From Paracentrotus lividus (Eukaryota; Echinodermata; Echinoidea; Camarodonta; Echinidae): DNA of 64,000 nt. The position numbers were made by a program, and so were the translations under genes. Positions 21,017-31,843 of this stretch are shown here, one piece after another. Each line of letters starts with the position of its first letter. Position 1 is the first letter of the stretch. The notes under the pieces were generated by a model. The model was not told the DNA's origin. It did no database searches and saw only the letters and a program-made list of their open reading frames with translations. The stretch lies in the NCBI GenBank assembly GCA_940671915.1, contig CALNVZ010003435.1, forward strand, positions 1,811,117 through 1,875,116. Reading direction: 5' to 3'.

Positions 21017-22916
21017 GTTTTGATGCGAGGATTTTCACGTGCTCTTCCTTTCGAAATGTAAAGGAATCAAAATCACTTCCCAAGAGTGACATTCCAGGCT
21101 TACCCTATTCCATCCCTCCCCCATAGTTATAATGAACCATATTAAAATGAAATCGCGAAACGCCCAAAACATTTATTGGATAGGCCTACAGGTCTACGAA
21201 GCCTTTACAATATGGTAATTATGTGAAATTTTCTTAATAATGCCCCCCAAAAATATAAAAAATAACAATCCCATATTAAGTATAGTGATGTGACCATATC
21301 TCAAAAAAAGTAATTACTATTGTGAAATTTGTATCACTTCCACTTGATTCCTCACATTTATCCCCAAGTTGATCTCTGTCCTTCGGGTGTATGCCAGGTT
21401 TGCAATAATTATAGGCTCTGATCACCCAGACGGTAGAGCACCTATTAAGTAACCAGGAGGTCTTTGCTTCGAATCCTGATGGAATCATATTTTATTTCAT
21501 GTTATGTTAATCTTGGATTTCATGATATTTCTTGGTAGAGTCAGCCTCCTAGCATCTGTTGGTACCTTTTCACTTCGATTTTTGCACGCACAGACGCAGG
21601 ACTGAATAACAGACAATCTTCAGAAGACAGTAAAATCTCACTTGTGCCAAGTGGCTGGGTGACTAGAAATTGAGAACTCGTTACACCCGTTACACTCGAC
21701 ACACACCCACACAAAATACCCCCGCCCCCCCCCCAAAAAAAAAACACACACACACACACACCGGCACCCTCACCAAATACACCCATACCCACACGCATAC
21801 ACACACATGCACCCTCATACCCACAGTTATTTTGGGAATTTTTAAAATTCAGTGATGGTGTTGGTAAACAAAACATCACTGTTTAATCAGAAAAGGGGAA
21901 ATGATGTGTTTTGATGGGTGTGTATGTGATGATGTGCGTGCGTGTGAGGTAGAATGGGTGTGTATAGGTGTGTTGTTGTGTTGAGAGGGTTTGTGTGTAT
22001 GTGTGTTCACATATTATTTTTCAATATCTGTTTTAACCTTTATCCATCCACTTGGCACAATTCATATTTTGGCGTCTTCTGACGATTGTCTGTTACTCAG
22101 TCAAGCATACACGCATTTAAATGAAACGTATGCTCCGAGGATGACTCTACCATGACATATCATGAAACCCATGATAAAGATGTTCATGCTTCAAACAAGC
22201 AAGCTTGAAAATGACGGGCATTGTTTTTCTTTTCTACTCACTCTGTAAATTTAAAATACATTGTATGTTACAATTTCAGATGTCCTGATATCAAAGCGGA
22301 AATTGAGAATACGAAGAGCAAGTATGTTTTGATCAAAGAAATGGCAATGATCTCGGACTACATTGGAGACATCGGCAAATATCTGCCCAGACGCATAAAA
22401 TATGTCTTCTCGACTCGGGAACCGTCGAGAGTTTACACCTCTTACCGAAAGGGTGTGCTAGCCTCGGGGATATTCGGGCCAGGGGCAGACTTTGATTTGA
22501 TTCGTGATGATCCAGCAGCTATGCGACCAATGACTTGGTATAAGCAACAGCACCAGCTCTGGAAGTACGTCAAAGACAATCTCGATCCTAACGTTATCAT
22601 CATTGATTCCATGGACCTCGCCTCCAGACCCAAAGAGATCTTGAAAGGCTTGTGTGATGCAGTCGGATTCCCGTACAGTGATGGTCTTCTCCAAAGGTCT
22701 CCAAATTACCAAGACTTCCCGAAGAACTTTGTGACCGCGGGAGATGACCTCTTTCATGGTATGTCTACGTTCTACGCGAGAGCGTTTTCCTGCACCCACT
22801 TTGAAGCATCGTCATCAGGTGAACCTATACGACGTGATCAGCTAACTGATGACGTAATTCGATGCACCGATTTTTCCATGTCATTTTACAAGGACATGTA
22901 TATGACAACAGAATGA
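20442..22916 (+). CDS. Sulfotransferase-like protein (PAPS-binding P-loop family), 2 exons, 299 aa
   Basis: Exons 20442-20704 and 22280-22916 join in phase 2 (TC plus A, Ser88) through a 1575-nt GT-AG intron. The acceptor is caatttcag. Residues 14-19, PRSMST, fit the 5'-phosphosulfate-binding loop (PRSxST). Residues 133-143, TREPSRVYTSY, fit the 3'-phosphate-binding segment (RxPxxxxxSxY). It also has VIIIDSMDLASRPKEIL and a late GFPYSDGLLQ. Length and lack of signal peptide or membrane segment suggest a soluble cytosolic enzyme. Marine deuterostomes have expanded families of such single-domain sulfotransferase-like proteins, often auto-named after an aminotransferase-like plant protein; the substrate cannot be told. 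The start was chosen as the first ATG before the P-loop. An AATAAA is at about 24397; no closer one was found. Confidence 0.85.
20975..21014. repeat. Poly(T) tract in sulfotransferase intron
   Basis: An uninterrupted run of about 35 T residues. A (CT)n run at 20818-20836 and a C-run at 20845-20856 are close by. It may be the tail of a retroposed sequence in minus orientation, but the body is not recognisable. Confidence 0.6.
21417..21485 (+). repeat. Degenerate tRNA-like sequence (SINE head or tRNA pseudogene)
   Basis: GGTAGAGCACC at 21431 resembles an A box and GCTTCGAATCC at 21467 resembles a B box, with tRNA-like spacing. The acceptor stem does not pair well, so it is not a functional tRNA gene. 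It lies inside the sulfotransferase intron. CA/GT-rich simple sequence follows (21690-21830 and 21900-22010). Confidence 0.45.
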
Positions 22917-23205
22917 AAGGGTTTTAAATGCTATTTAAAACTTTCTGACTCCATTGACGCTGTGTCAATCTAAACATAATAAGCAAGCATGGTAATAATA
23001 TGTGATCTGAATTATTTGCATCTTAAAGCCAGTACGAACCGGTAGCCTATAGCACCACCTCAAGTCATCAACTACCCGATTCTGCACCGATTCTTAACCC
23101 ATAATGCAACATCCTGAACCCTGAACAATGTAGTCTTAGGATATAGACCTATTTGAATGATAACACACTTTTCACTACTCAATACATCATACCGCAATGA
23201 TTATG

Positions 23206-23604
23206 CAGGCCCGTAACTAGGGGGGGGTTTCGGGGGGTTCGAACGAACCCCCCCCCCCCGCTGGCGAACAAAGGTCCGCTTGACCCCCCCAAAAAAAAAA
23301 AAAAAAAAAAAAAAAAAGGTATTAAAAAAAGAAAAAAGAAAGAGGGAAGATTATGTAAAGACGACCGTAGCCTACCCGGATAGCGATATATGGTACTCTT
23401 CTTGATGGCCGAAGGCAGACAAATTTTGAACACTTACCCCCCCCCCCCCCCCCCCCCCGCTTATCGCGCGGCCAGCGTGACGTTAACATTTTTTGATGTA
23501 CCTTTTGCTCGCCCAGCGTGACGTGAAAAATAATCGCTGTACCTTTTGGTCCACTTTATTGCCAGATTTCGAACCCTCCCGTAAAAATCCTAGTTACGGG
23601 CCTG
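23206..23604. mobile_element. Terminal-inverted-repeat element with CAGGCCCGTAACTAG ends
   Basis: The left end CAGGCCCGTAACTAG and right end CTAGTTACGGGCCTG are exact inverted repeats. TTATG flanks both (23201-23205 and 23605-23609), a likely 5-bp target duplication. The interior is C-run, A-run and GC-rich sequence with no ORF. It lies just downstream of the sulfotransferase gene. Confidence 0.85.
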
Positions 23605-23609
23605 TTATG

Positions 23610-24960
23610 TTAGTACTTAACCCCTCAAAACACTTTAGTTTCCCCAAAACAAATTAATTGTAGGTTAATTTATACACTATTTTACAGTTATCTCAAAAAG
23701 TATTAGCTATTTATAACACACAATCAATGGGAGCGGTGCTCAGTTCGCTCTCGCTTTAATATATAGCTTTGTGTTTTTACGTAGATCAGTGATATTGATA
23801 TGTGTCAATACTGTATATTGTATACATGTATGATAAATGGATATTACTGCAATCTTCTGGCATTGGTCTAGGTTAGTGTTATCAATATTTTAATCTTGCG
23901 CCTTCGATGTAAAGCATTTTTTTTTACTTGGATTCTGTCCAGTTAATGTTTCATCGTGTTGTAGTTGACATTTGATAAGTTTAATTTTAAACATGTGCTA
24001 ATGTAATATGTGCTTATTGCTTATTCCACTTTCCTTTTACCTTCTTATTCTATCACTCTCTCTCTCTCTCTCTCTCTCTTTCTTTCATTGCCTCTTTCAG
24101 TTTTCCTTTTCATTTTCTAGTAGTATATTCATATGTTCTTTGAAGATAGAGGGTAGTATAGTGGATTCGAATACTGTGACGAGGTTTACGGTTCATCATG
24201 TGAATATTTTCTTTAACGATATTGTTTGTAGTATGTTTTTCATGTTTTTGGACTTTTTATTCAATGTCTCTAGTAATGTTCGAGATACATTGCAGCATGT
24301 TCCAACCTTTTCCCCTTCTGGAATCATAATTTTGTAATTCCTTCTGGAATCATAACAAACAGGGGATACGGTTAGAACTCGCCATTTCCTCATTTGAAAT
24401 AAAACAACATAATAAAATCAAGACTTGTGAAATTAAGAAATGCACTAATTTCAGTCAGGTTTCAATACTTATAGCAAATGAGGGTATCTGGATCCTATGT
24501 TTATTGTTATGTTTACGTAAAAGCAATGAAGAAATTTTAATCGATTCGATGTATTCACAAAATGTATTCCTGTCATATTTATAGCAGGCTACAAACAATG
24601 TCAACTGAATGATAGTATATTTGCACTAAATTTTATTTTCGCAACGACGCAGTGTTATTCGTAAAAAAAAAAAAACAAACAAACAAATTAAAAAAAAAAT
24701 TAAAAATAAAATAAAAATAATAAAATCCTGTTTTGGTACAGCAACATCATTTGTTAATTTTCTCGCCCAAAATTCAACGGGTTTGAAGAAAATTTTTTTT
24801 TTGCTTCCAAATACCTAAATTTCACGCTGCATTATGTCAATTAAAATGCGTTTATAGTCACTTGAAACACTTGATCAAAATTTTGAAAATGCAAAACAAA
24901 ATAACTATTCTAAGAATTTCTCATAGATTGACATAGTTGTGCTCTCGAATATTTATTGTA
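23610..24960. other. Intergenic stretch, nothing recognised
   Basis: AT-rich sequence with a (CT)n run at 24055-24080 and A-rich low complexity at 24662-24725. The longest frames are short and dominated by those runs. No gene, RNA or sharp-ended repeat was identified. Confidence 0.5.
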
Positions 24961-24964
24961 CAAT

Positions 24965-25500
24965 ATTAACGAACATAGTAGATTTCAAAATTTCAAAATC
25001 GAACACTAATGAAATACGCCACAAATTATTAATCGCAAAATTTCTAAATGCTGACCAATGTAAAGTTCAAAACTCATTACTAATTTTAGTAGATACACAA
25101 ATTTCAAAATCGAATGCAATACGTCACAAATCATCAACCGCAAAATTGAAGCTGACAAAGGTCAAAACGCATTACTAAAATTTCAAAATCGAACACTAAT
25201 GCACTATGACACAAATCATCAATAGCAAAATTTCCAAAAGCTGACCAATGTAAAGGTCAAAACTCATTACTAATTTTAGTAGATGTCCAAATTTTAAAAT
25301 CGAACACTAATGCTATGTGTCACAAATGATCCATCTCAAAATTTCTAAAAGCTGACCAATGTAAAGGTCAAAACTCATTACTGATTTTAGTAGATACACA
25401 AATTTAAATATCGAACACTAATGCAATATGTCACAAATCATCAATAGCAAAATTTCTAAAACCTGAACAATGCAAAGGTCAAAACTCATTATTCATTTCT
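24965..25500. repeat. Tandem array, unit about 112 bp, about five copies
   Basis: Each unit carries AAATTTCAAAATCGAACAC, a CACAAATCATCAA-type segment, CTGACCAATGTAAAGGTCAA and ACTAATTTTAGTAGATACAC. Units start near 24977, 25089, 25174 (shortened), 25277 and 25389. Sequence drift between units is modest. Not coding in any consistent frame. Confidence 0.75.
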
Positions 25501-25865
25501 AGTAGACATCTTAAATATCGCTCCCATCAGCTCCTGTCAGATGCAGATGAGGAGAGGTGATTTCAAAATTTCGCACAATTATTTTCAATATGATGATTTC
25601 AAAACTCAGGTTTTTCTGATGAAAAACAGAAATGTGAAAATTAGCGAATATTCAATGCAATCATTATAAAATCGTCTTTGTTGATAAACAGAAGAAGAAG
25701 AAAAAAAAAGAGAGATAGAAAAAACATGATATCAATATTGACAATCGTAAATGAAAAAACAATCTATAGCTACATTTTGCATGTTTACATTTTTATAAGC
25801 ACAATATGAATATAAATTAAAAAAAATAATAAAATGAAAATGGTAAAAAATTTACCATTCACAAA

Positions 25866-26028
25866 TCGTCTGTTTGGAGCCATAAGGGCGTTAGTACATC
25901 TTAAAGATGTTCCGTTCGGAGCCATAAGGGCGCTATCGCTGTACAAAGTGAATGGTAATAGCGCCCTTATGGCTCCGAACGGAACATCTTTAAGATGTAC
26001 TAACGCCCTTATGGCTCCAAACAGACGA
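25866..26028. repeat. Perfect inverted repeat: 71-bp arms, 21-bp loop
   Basis: 25866-25936 and 25958-26028 are exact reverse complements with no mismatch that I can find. Each arm contains GGAGCCATAAGGGCG twice, so the arm is itself an imperfect repeat of about 40 bp. No clear target duplication. Transcription from either strand would give an almost complete hairpin. It could be a young MITE or a hairpin-RNA source; open frames through it are consequences of the palindrome. Confidence 0.85.
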
Positions 26029-29000
26029 AATTTTCGTAATGATGAAAAAAGCCATGACAATTCGATATTAATTGCATCTAAAAAGGTCAGAATAAATGAA
26101 TTTAAAACGGACGACTTGGGGAGAGGTCACTAGGATTTAATGCAAATATGCGATGTTGAGAGAAACAAGGAGGGAATGTATGAGTAAGAAGCTATGAGAG
26201 TTTTCAGTTTTTACGCGTAAAAAAAATTTTACATGACAATGGGAATTTTTTTAAAGAGGATATTTTCAAGTAGATACTGGTTACCAGATGAATTCAATTC
26301 CGAAATGATTTTTGATAAAAATGCTTTAAGTATACTTCATTTTAACGCTAGAAGTTTGAACAAAAATTTTGGAAATATACATGATTTTATTACTAAACAT
26401 ATTAATGCCAAGTTTTCAATATATGGATTCAGCGAAACTTGGATACATCACCTAACACCTACAGAATTATTTCATATAGAAAACTATAATTTTTTTCATT
26501 GTGACAGAACAAAAAGTAGAGGTGGTGGAGTAGCTATGTTGATTCATGATTCCTTGAATGTGAAAGAAAGAGTAGATATAAATCTGGCGCAACACTTATG
26601 CGAATCTCTCTTTCTTGAAATTGAAATATGTAATTAAAAAAAGGTAATAATTGGAATTATTTACCGTGATCCTGGTACAAACATAGTTGATTTTAATAAC
26701 GATGTAAATACATGTCTTAGTAAAATTATAAATGAAAACAAAAATATATATATATTATGGGTGACTGGAATATAAATTTGTTAAATAGCTCATCAGTTGC
26801 AAATATCAATGACTTTGTTAATATAATGTACAATAATTCCCTCCGACCTTTGATTAACCGACCAACAAGAATAACACATAGTTCGACAACTTTAATTGAT
26901 AATATTTTTACGAATGTATGTGAAAAACAAATTTTTTTCTGGAATATTTTATGAAGATACAACTGATCATTTGCCAATTTTTTCAATTACCCATAATATA
27001 AGGTCTTACCCCAAAGCTGATGTCGATATAAATTTTAGTAAAAGGTGTATTAACAAAGAAAATATTGATAGCTTCAACAAAATGTTACTCTCCTATTATT
27101 GGAATCATATTTTATCAGTTGATGATGTAGACGATGCTTATGATAATTTCCTTGAAGTATTTCAAACAGCATTTAATGTTAATTGTAAACTTTAAAAAAA
27201 AAAAAAGAAGAAGACATCGCCTAAAAAGACTTGGATAACTCATGGATTGTTAAAATGTATTAATAAAAAAAAAATCGTCTTCACAAACTTTTCTGCCAGA
27301 AACGTACTAAATCAGTTGAAATTAAATATAAAAAAATATCGTAATATTTTAAATAATCTCATAAGATTGGCTCGTAAAAAGTATTATTGTGACTTATTAT
27401 TCAAGAATAAAAATAATCTTTAAAAAGTTTGGCAAATCATTAATGAGAATTACCGTCCAATTTCGCTCACATCTGTCCCATGGAAAATGTTGGAAAAAAT
27501 CATAGTAGGCAAACTCATTGATTTTTCTTTGAATCACAAGTTTATTTCGGAAAACCAGCATGGTTTTTCTCCCGAAACGTTCTTGTGCCACACAGGCTTC
27601 TGTTCTGTTCCACAAATGGGCTCAAATCCTAGACCGCCCATCTCCCCCTAGAATTGATGCAATATTTCTAGACTGGGCTAAAGCCTTTGATAAGGTTAAC
27701 CATTCTGTATTACTCCGAAAATTACATGGTTTTGGAGTTTGTGGTAATATCCTTAAATGGATAAATTCTTTCCTAGTTGGTCGTGCCCAGCGCGTTCTGT
27801 TTGAAGGAAGCGAGTCTGACTGGAGCCCAGTAACATCAGGTGTCCCTCAGGGAAGTGTTAGAGGGCCTATCCTATTCAATCTATTTACCGCTGACCTTCC
27901 TAATTTAATGTCAGCTGGTACAGATCTGCCACAATATGCAGACGATACAGTGCTCTATCGGCCAATTCTCTGTCAAGAAGACACACATGTGCTTCAGTCA
28001 GATCTCGATTCTATCATTTGCTGGTGTAACGAGAATTTCATGAAACTCAACTCTCTGAAATGTAAAATTATGCACATCACAAGGTCTCGTAGACAAATCT
28101 TAGACTCATATCACGTTGACAATACTCTACTGGAGGAAGTGGATTCGTACAAGTATCTTGGCATAGTTTTTGCAAAAGATCTGTCTTGGTCAAAACATGT
28201 TCACCACATTGTATCAAAATACTCCAAACTTTCTGGATTCATCCGTAGGATAGTAAATGCAAGAAACCCTGTCATTATGATTCTGAAGCGACTTTTTTGC
28301 TCGCTCTGCAGACCAGTGATTGAATATGGGATACCCGTTTGGCTTCCTCATAAAAAAAACCACATTCAGTCCCTGGAGTCTGTTCAAAGACGCTTCACGC
28401 GTTTTTGCTTTTCTTATGAACAAGCAAATGTTCTTACATATCCTGAAAGATTACACAAATTAGATCTCTCTCCCTTGTACAACCGACTCATTTTCCTGTC
28501 TGCTAGCTTTGTAATTAAATGTCTGTTTCGGTTGTATGATGTACCTATCAACTTCTTGCCAAGACCGAGAGTTAGAAGAACCGATAATTTACTATTTGTT
28601 CATGAATTTGCTAGATGTAACGCCCTGAAGTTCTCATGTTCTCACCTTTTCCCAAGATTATGGGAATCTATCCCTCCCGAGGATAGAGACCTATGTCTTG
28701 GAACATCTGTAAATCCCATTCTAAATGCCTGAGGAATCGTCTATTTGCTCTTCCTCCTATCGAAAATGCATTTTAAAGTATAATGCTACATTATGTTAAA
28801 TGTGTTTTTTCTGCTTTCTGATCTCGCTTCCCTTCCTTTTACTTCTACTTCCTTTCTCCATTATTCTTTTCTCAGCCCTCATCTAATCTTTTATTGCTAT
28901 CTCTCTTCTCGCTCTCTCTCTCTCTCTCTATTTCTATCTCTCTCACACTCGCAAACTTAGTTTTCGATATATATATATGCGAACAAAATTAATAATGCTG

Positions 29001-29252
29001 TACAATTATTAATGTGAACTGACAACTTGTCTAGACATACAGAAATGTACATATGTACGTAAATTTTATCTTTAAAGCAAAAATTTAAAGATTTTTGGCC
29101 TTCATATTTCTATGATATTAACTGATTTTATGTCTATCAATTATATCGCATATTACGATATTTTCTTGTTTAATTTTGTAGCTCTCCCTTGGCTTTTTTT
29201 TTTTTTTTTTTTTTTTTCTTTTTCCCCCAATATGTTTTTATGTGTATATGTA

Positions 29253-31843
29253 CACTGCCCTCCAAAAGTTTGGGTACACCTGATGTCAGCTCTGTTTTTG
29301 ATCATTTTGAGGCATTTCATGTCCAGTATTTCAGTCCAAATGATGTTTAAGTACAAAAAGTACATTATGCAACCAATATACTTCACGATTACCACGCCAA
29401 GTCTCCTTGGAATTTAGAAACTACTCAAAAATATGCAAAAAGTGCAAAAACGTGATTTTGCACCAATTTATTGAAATATTGAAAAAAGAAGATATCTCGG
29501 CTAATAATGGTCCGATCAATGTAAAATTTTGTATGGATGTTGAGGCATATGTAAAATATAACCCTGTACTGTTTGTTTCTATTTTGAGACAACACTTTAT
29601 TAATTATGCAAACTTATGCAAATTAAAGGTCTATTTTTAGAAATTAATCAATATTTTGTTTAAGAAATAGCTATGAAGCCCAATTTTTTTTTTAAAGTTA
29701 CTGAGTATAATACTCAATAAAATTATGATTAAAAAGTTGGACTTTCTCATGAATTCCTTTGTATTCTTTTGTTTTATTACTTTCTATTGTTTTCGCCTGT
29801 TTTTATTTTTATGTATTTCGCAATGCTTTTGGCTCTTTTATGTTTCTGAAATGTACCTTGATTGATTTCAAGATACAAGATGATTTCTTAGCCTTTCAGA
29901 TGCAATTAAGAGAGTTGTAGAGCAATTCAGGTCAATGGGCATTCAGTACACAAATGCGGAATAATTGAATTTTTTCGACAATTTTTAAACTTTCCTAATT
30001 ACACGTCAAACAATGGTTCCTACTTAACAACTTTTTATATAAAGACTAAATTATTACTGTCCTGACTGGGGGAGGGGTCTCGGCCAATTTAACCAACTTT
30101 AAAACATCCATTGACTGCTGCGCAACCGCTGCCAACCCTAAAAATAGCCTTTGGGTGACTTTTTTCCTTTAAGCGATTGTTCTAAAACACTGCCCATTGT
30201 GTGTAGGTGATACAACATGCATTATTGCATGTCAGACCTAAATAGAATGTAAGATAATATTTTGCTTTCGCTTCAGAAACAGAAAAGACCCCAAAACATA
30301 AAGAAATACATATCAATTCTAGTTGTAAACTTAAGAGGAAGAGGCGCTATCAATCTTACGCAAATCAAAACGCTGCCATAGACATTTTGTATTTTGCACA
30401 GATATTTTTCACTTGTTTTCTTGAGTTATGGCGAGCAACTATCTTTTCAAAGAAATGATCAACTTGAATAAGTACGCTAAGAGTCTTTTTTTTTCAAAAA
30501 TAGGAATAACTTACTGCAAAGGGGAAAAAAAGTCCTGTCACTTTGTGTCAATTCGAAATTCCTAATCAGATCAAATTCCTGTACAATATGGCCAATTTTG
30601 CTCTCAAAATAGCTCATACGCCACATAATTATCTTCCTGGATAACGCATAATTATATTACAGCTTATATGATCAAGCCGTTTTTAAAAGCTTGAATTCTC
30701 ACCTTCCAGAGATGGTAATTCATTTCGATTGGTTAAGAAAAAGTCCTGTCACTTTGAACATTATCACAAAAGAATCTTTACTCGATGGGTCGATATTTCC
30801 GCATATCACATGCATATCGCATGTGACGGCGTCTTCGCAAGAGGTGACAAGAGACACTACTTATATCAATAATCGTTTGGAACATCAATCTATGTGAAAT
30901 AAAGATTCTGATTACAATACCATCACAATAATGTTATAAGCTTGCCCAAATGTGTGTTTCCTCCATCTGGTCTGGAGAATCTACTAACTAACAACATGAT
31001 AAAAGTTCATTAATTTCTTTCATCTCCATGTACGAGTAGATTGCTGAACGCGAACGGATAATACCATTCCAGCTGCAGGAAGTCTTCTTAAGGCGAGTTT
31101 TTGTGAGCTAATTATATATTGCAGCCAGCTATATAGATTTCTACGCTTGTCTGTCGTATTTCCAACGTCGTTCGTTGCGTCTGGCCTCTTAGATAATGGA
31201 CGCGCCTTGTTTAATTACGATATAATGCCGAACATTGGTATACGTTAACTTTACATTTTACATAGAGTAGAATTGATATGCATAAAAATAAAAATAATCG
31301 AAGACAATAGAAAGTGAGAAAACAAAAGAATACAAAGGAAGTCATGAGAAAGTCCAACTTTTTAATCATAATTTTATTGAGTATTATATTCAACAACTTT
31401 TAACAAAAATTTGGGCTTCATAGCAATTTTTAAAACAAAATATTGATAAATTTCTAAAAAATAGACCTTCAATTTGCATAAATTTGCATAATTAATTAAG
31501 TGTTGTCTCAAAATAGAAACAAACAGTACAGAGTTATATTTTTCATATGCCTCAACATCCATACAAAATTTTACATTGATCGGACCATTATTAGCCGAGA
31601 TATCTGCTTTTTTCCATATTTCAATAAATTAGTGCAAAATCACGTTTTTGCACTTTTTGCATATTTTTGAGTAATTTCTAAATTTCAAAGAGACTTGGCG
31701 TGGTAATCGCGAAGTACATTGTTTGCATAATGTATTTTTTTGTACTTAAACATCATTTGGACTGAAATACTGGACATAAAATGCCTCAAAATGATCCAAA
31801 ACAGAGCTGACATCAGGTGTACCCAAACTTTTGGAGGGCAGTG
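29253..31843. mobile_element. TA-flanked element with about 600-bp terminal inverted repeats, nested in LINE B
   Basis: Ends are CACTGCCCTCCAAAAGTTTG and its mirror CAAACTTTTGGAGGGCAGTG, flanked by TA at 29251-29252 and 31844-31845. The arms match over about 29253-29880 and, in reverse, 31843-31281 plus 30308-30270. The right arm is split by the 972-bp element at 30309-31280. No transposase seen, so non-autonomous, of Tc1/mariner type by its TA duplication. Confidence 0.85.
30309..31280 (+). mobile_element. About 970-bp element 'E970', copy 1, nested in the 29253-31843 element
   Basis: Starts CATATCAATTCTAGTTG and ends AGTAGAATTGATATG, giving 13-bp inverted ends. Close copies are at 54300-55292 and 57455-58422. 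The undisturbed opposite arm of the host element supplies the empty site, GAAATA then CATAAA. With symmetric ends the insertion shows no target duplication; CAT or CATA could be duplicated only if the ends are asymmetric. All copies share a start ATGGCGAGCAACTATC, but the frame after it is not conserved here. Confidence 0.8.

Noticed and set aside
21417-21485. Functional tRNA gene
   Set aside because: Box-like motifs are present but the stems do not pair; more likely a SINE remnant.
21670-21855. Thr/His-rich frame
   Set aside because: Translation of a CA-rich simple repeat in an intron.
25785-26133. Mirror-image proteins on both strands
   Set aside because: Both are products of the perfect palindrome at 25866-26028.
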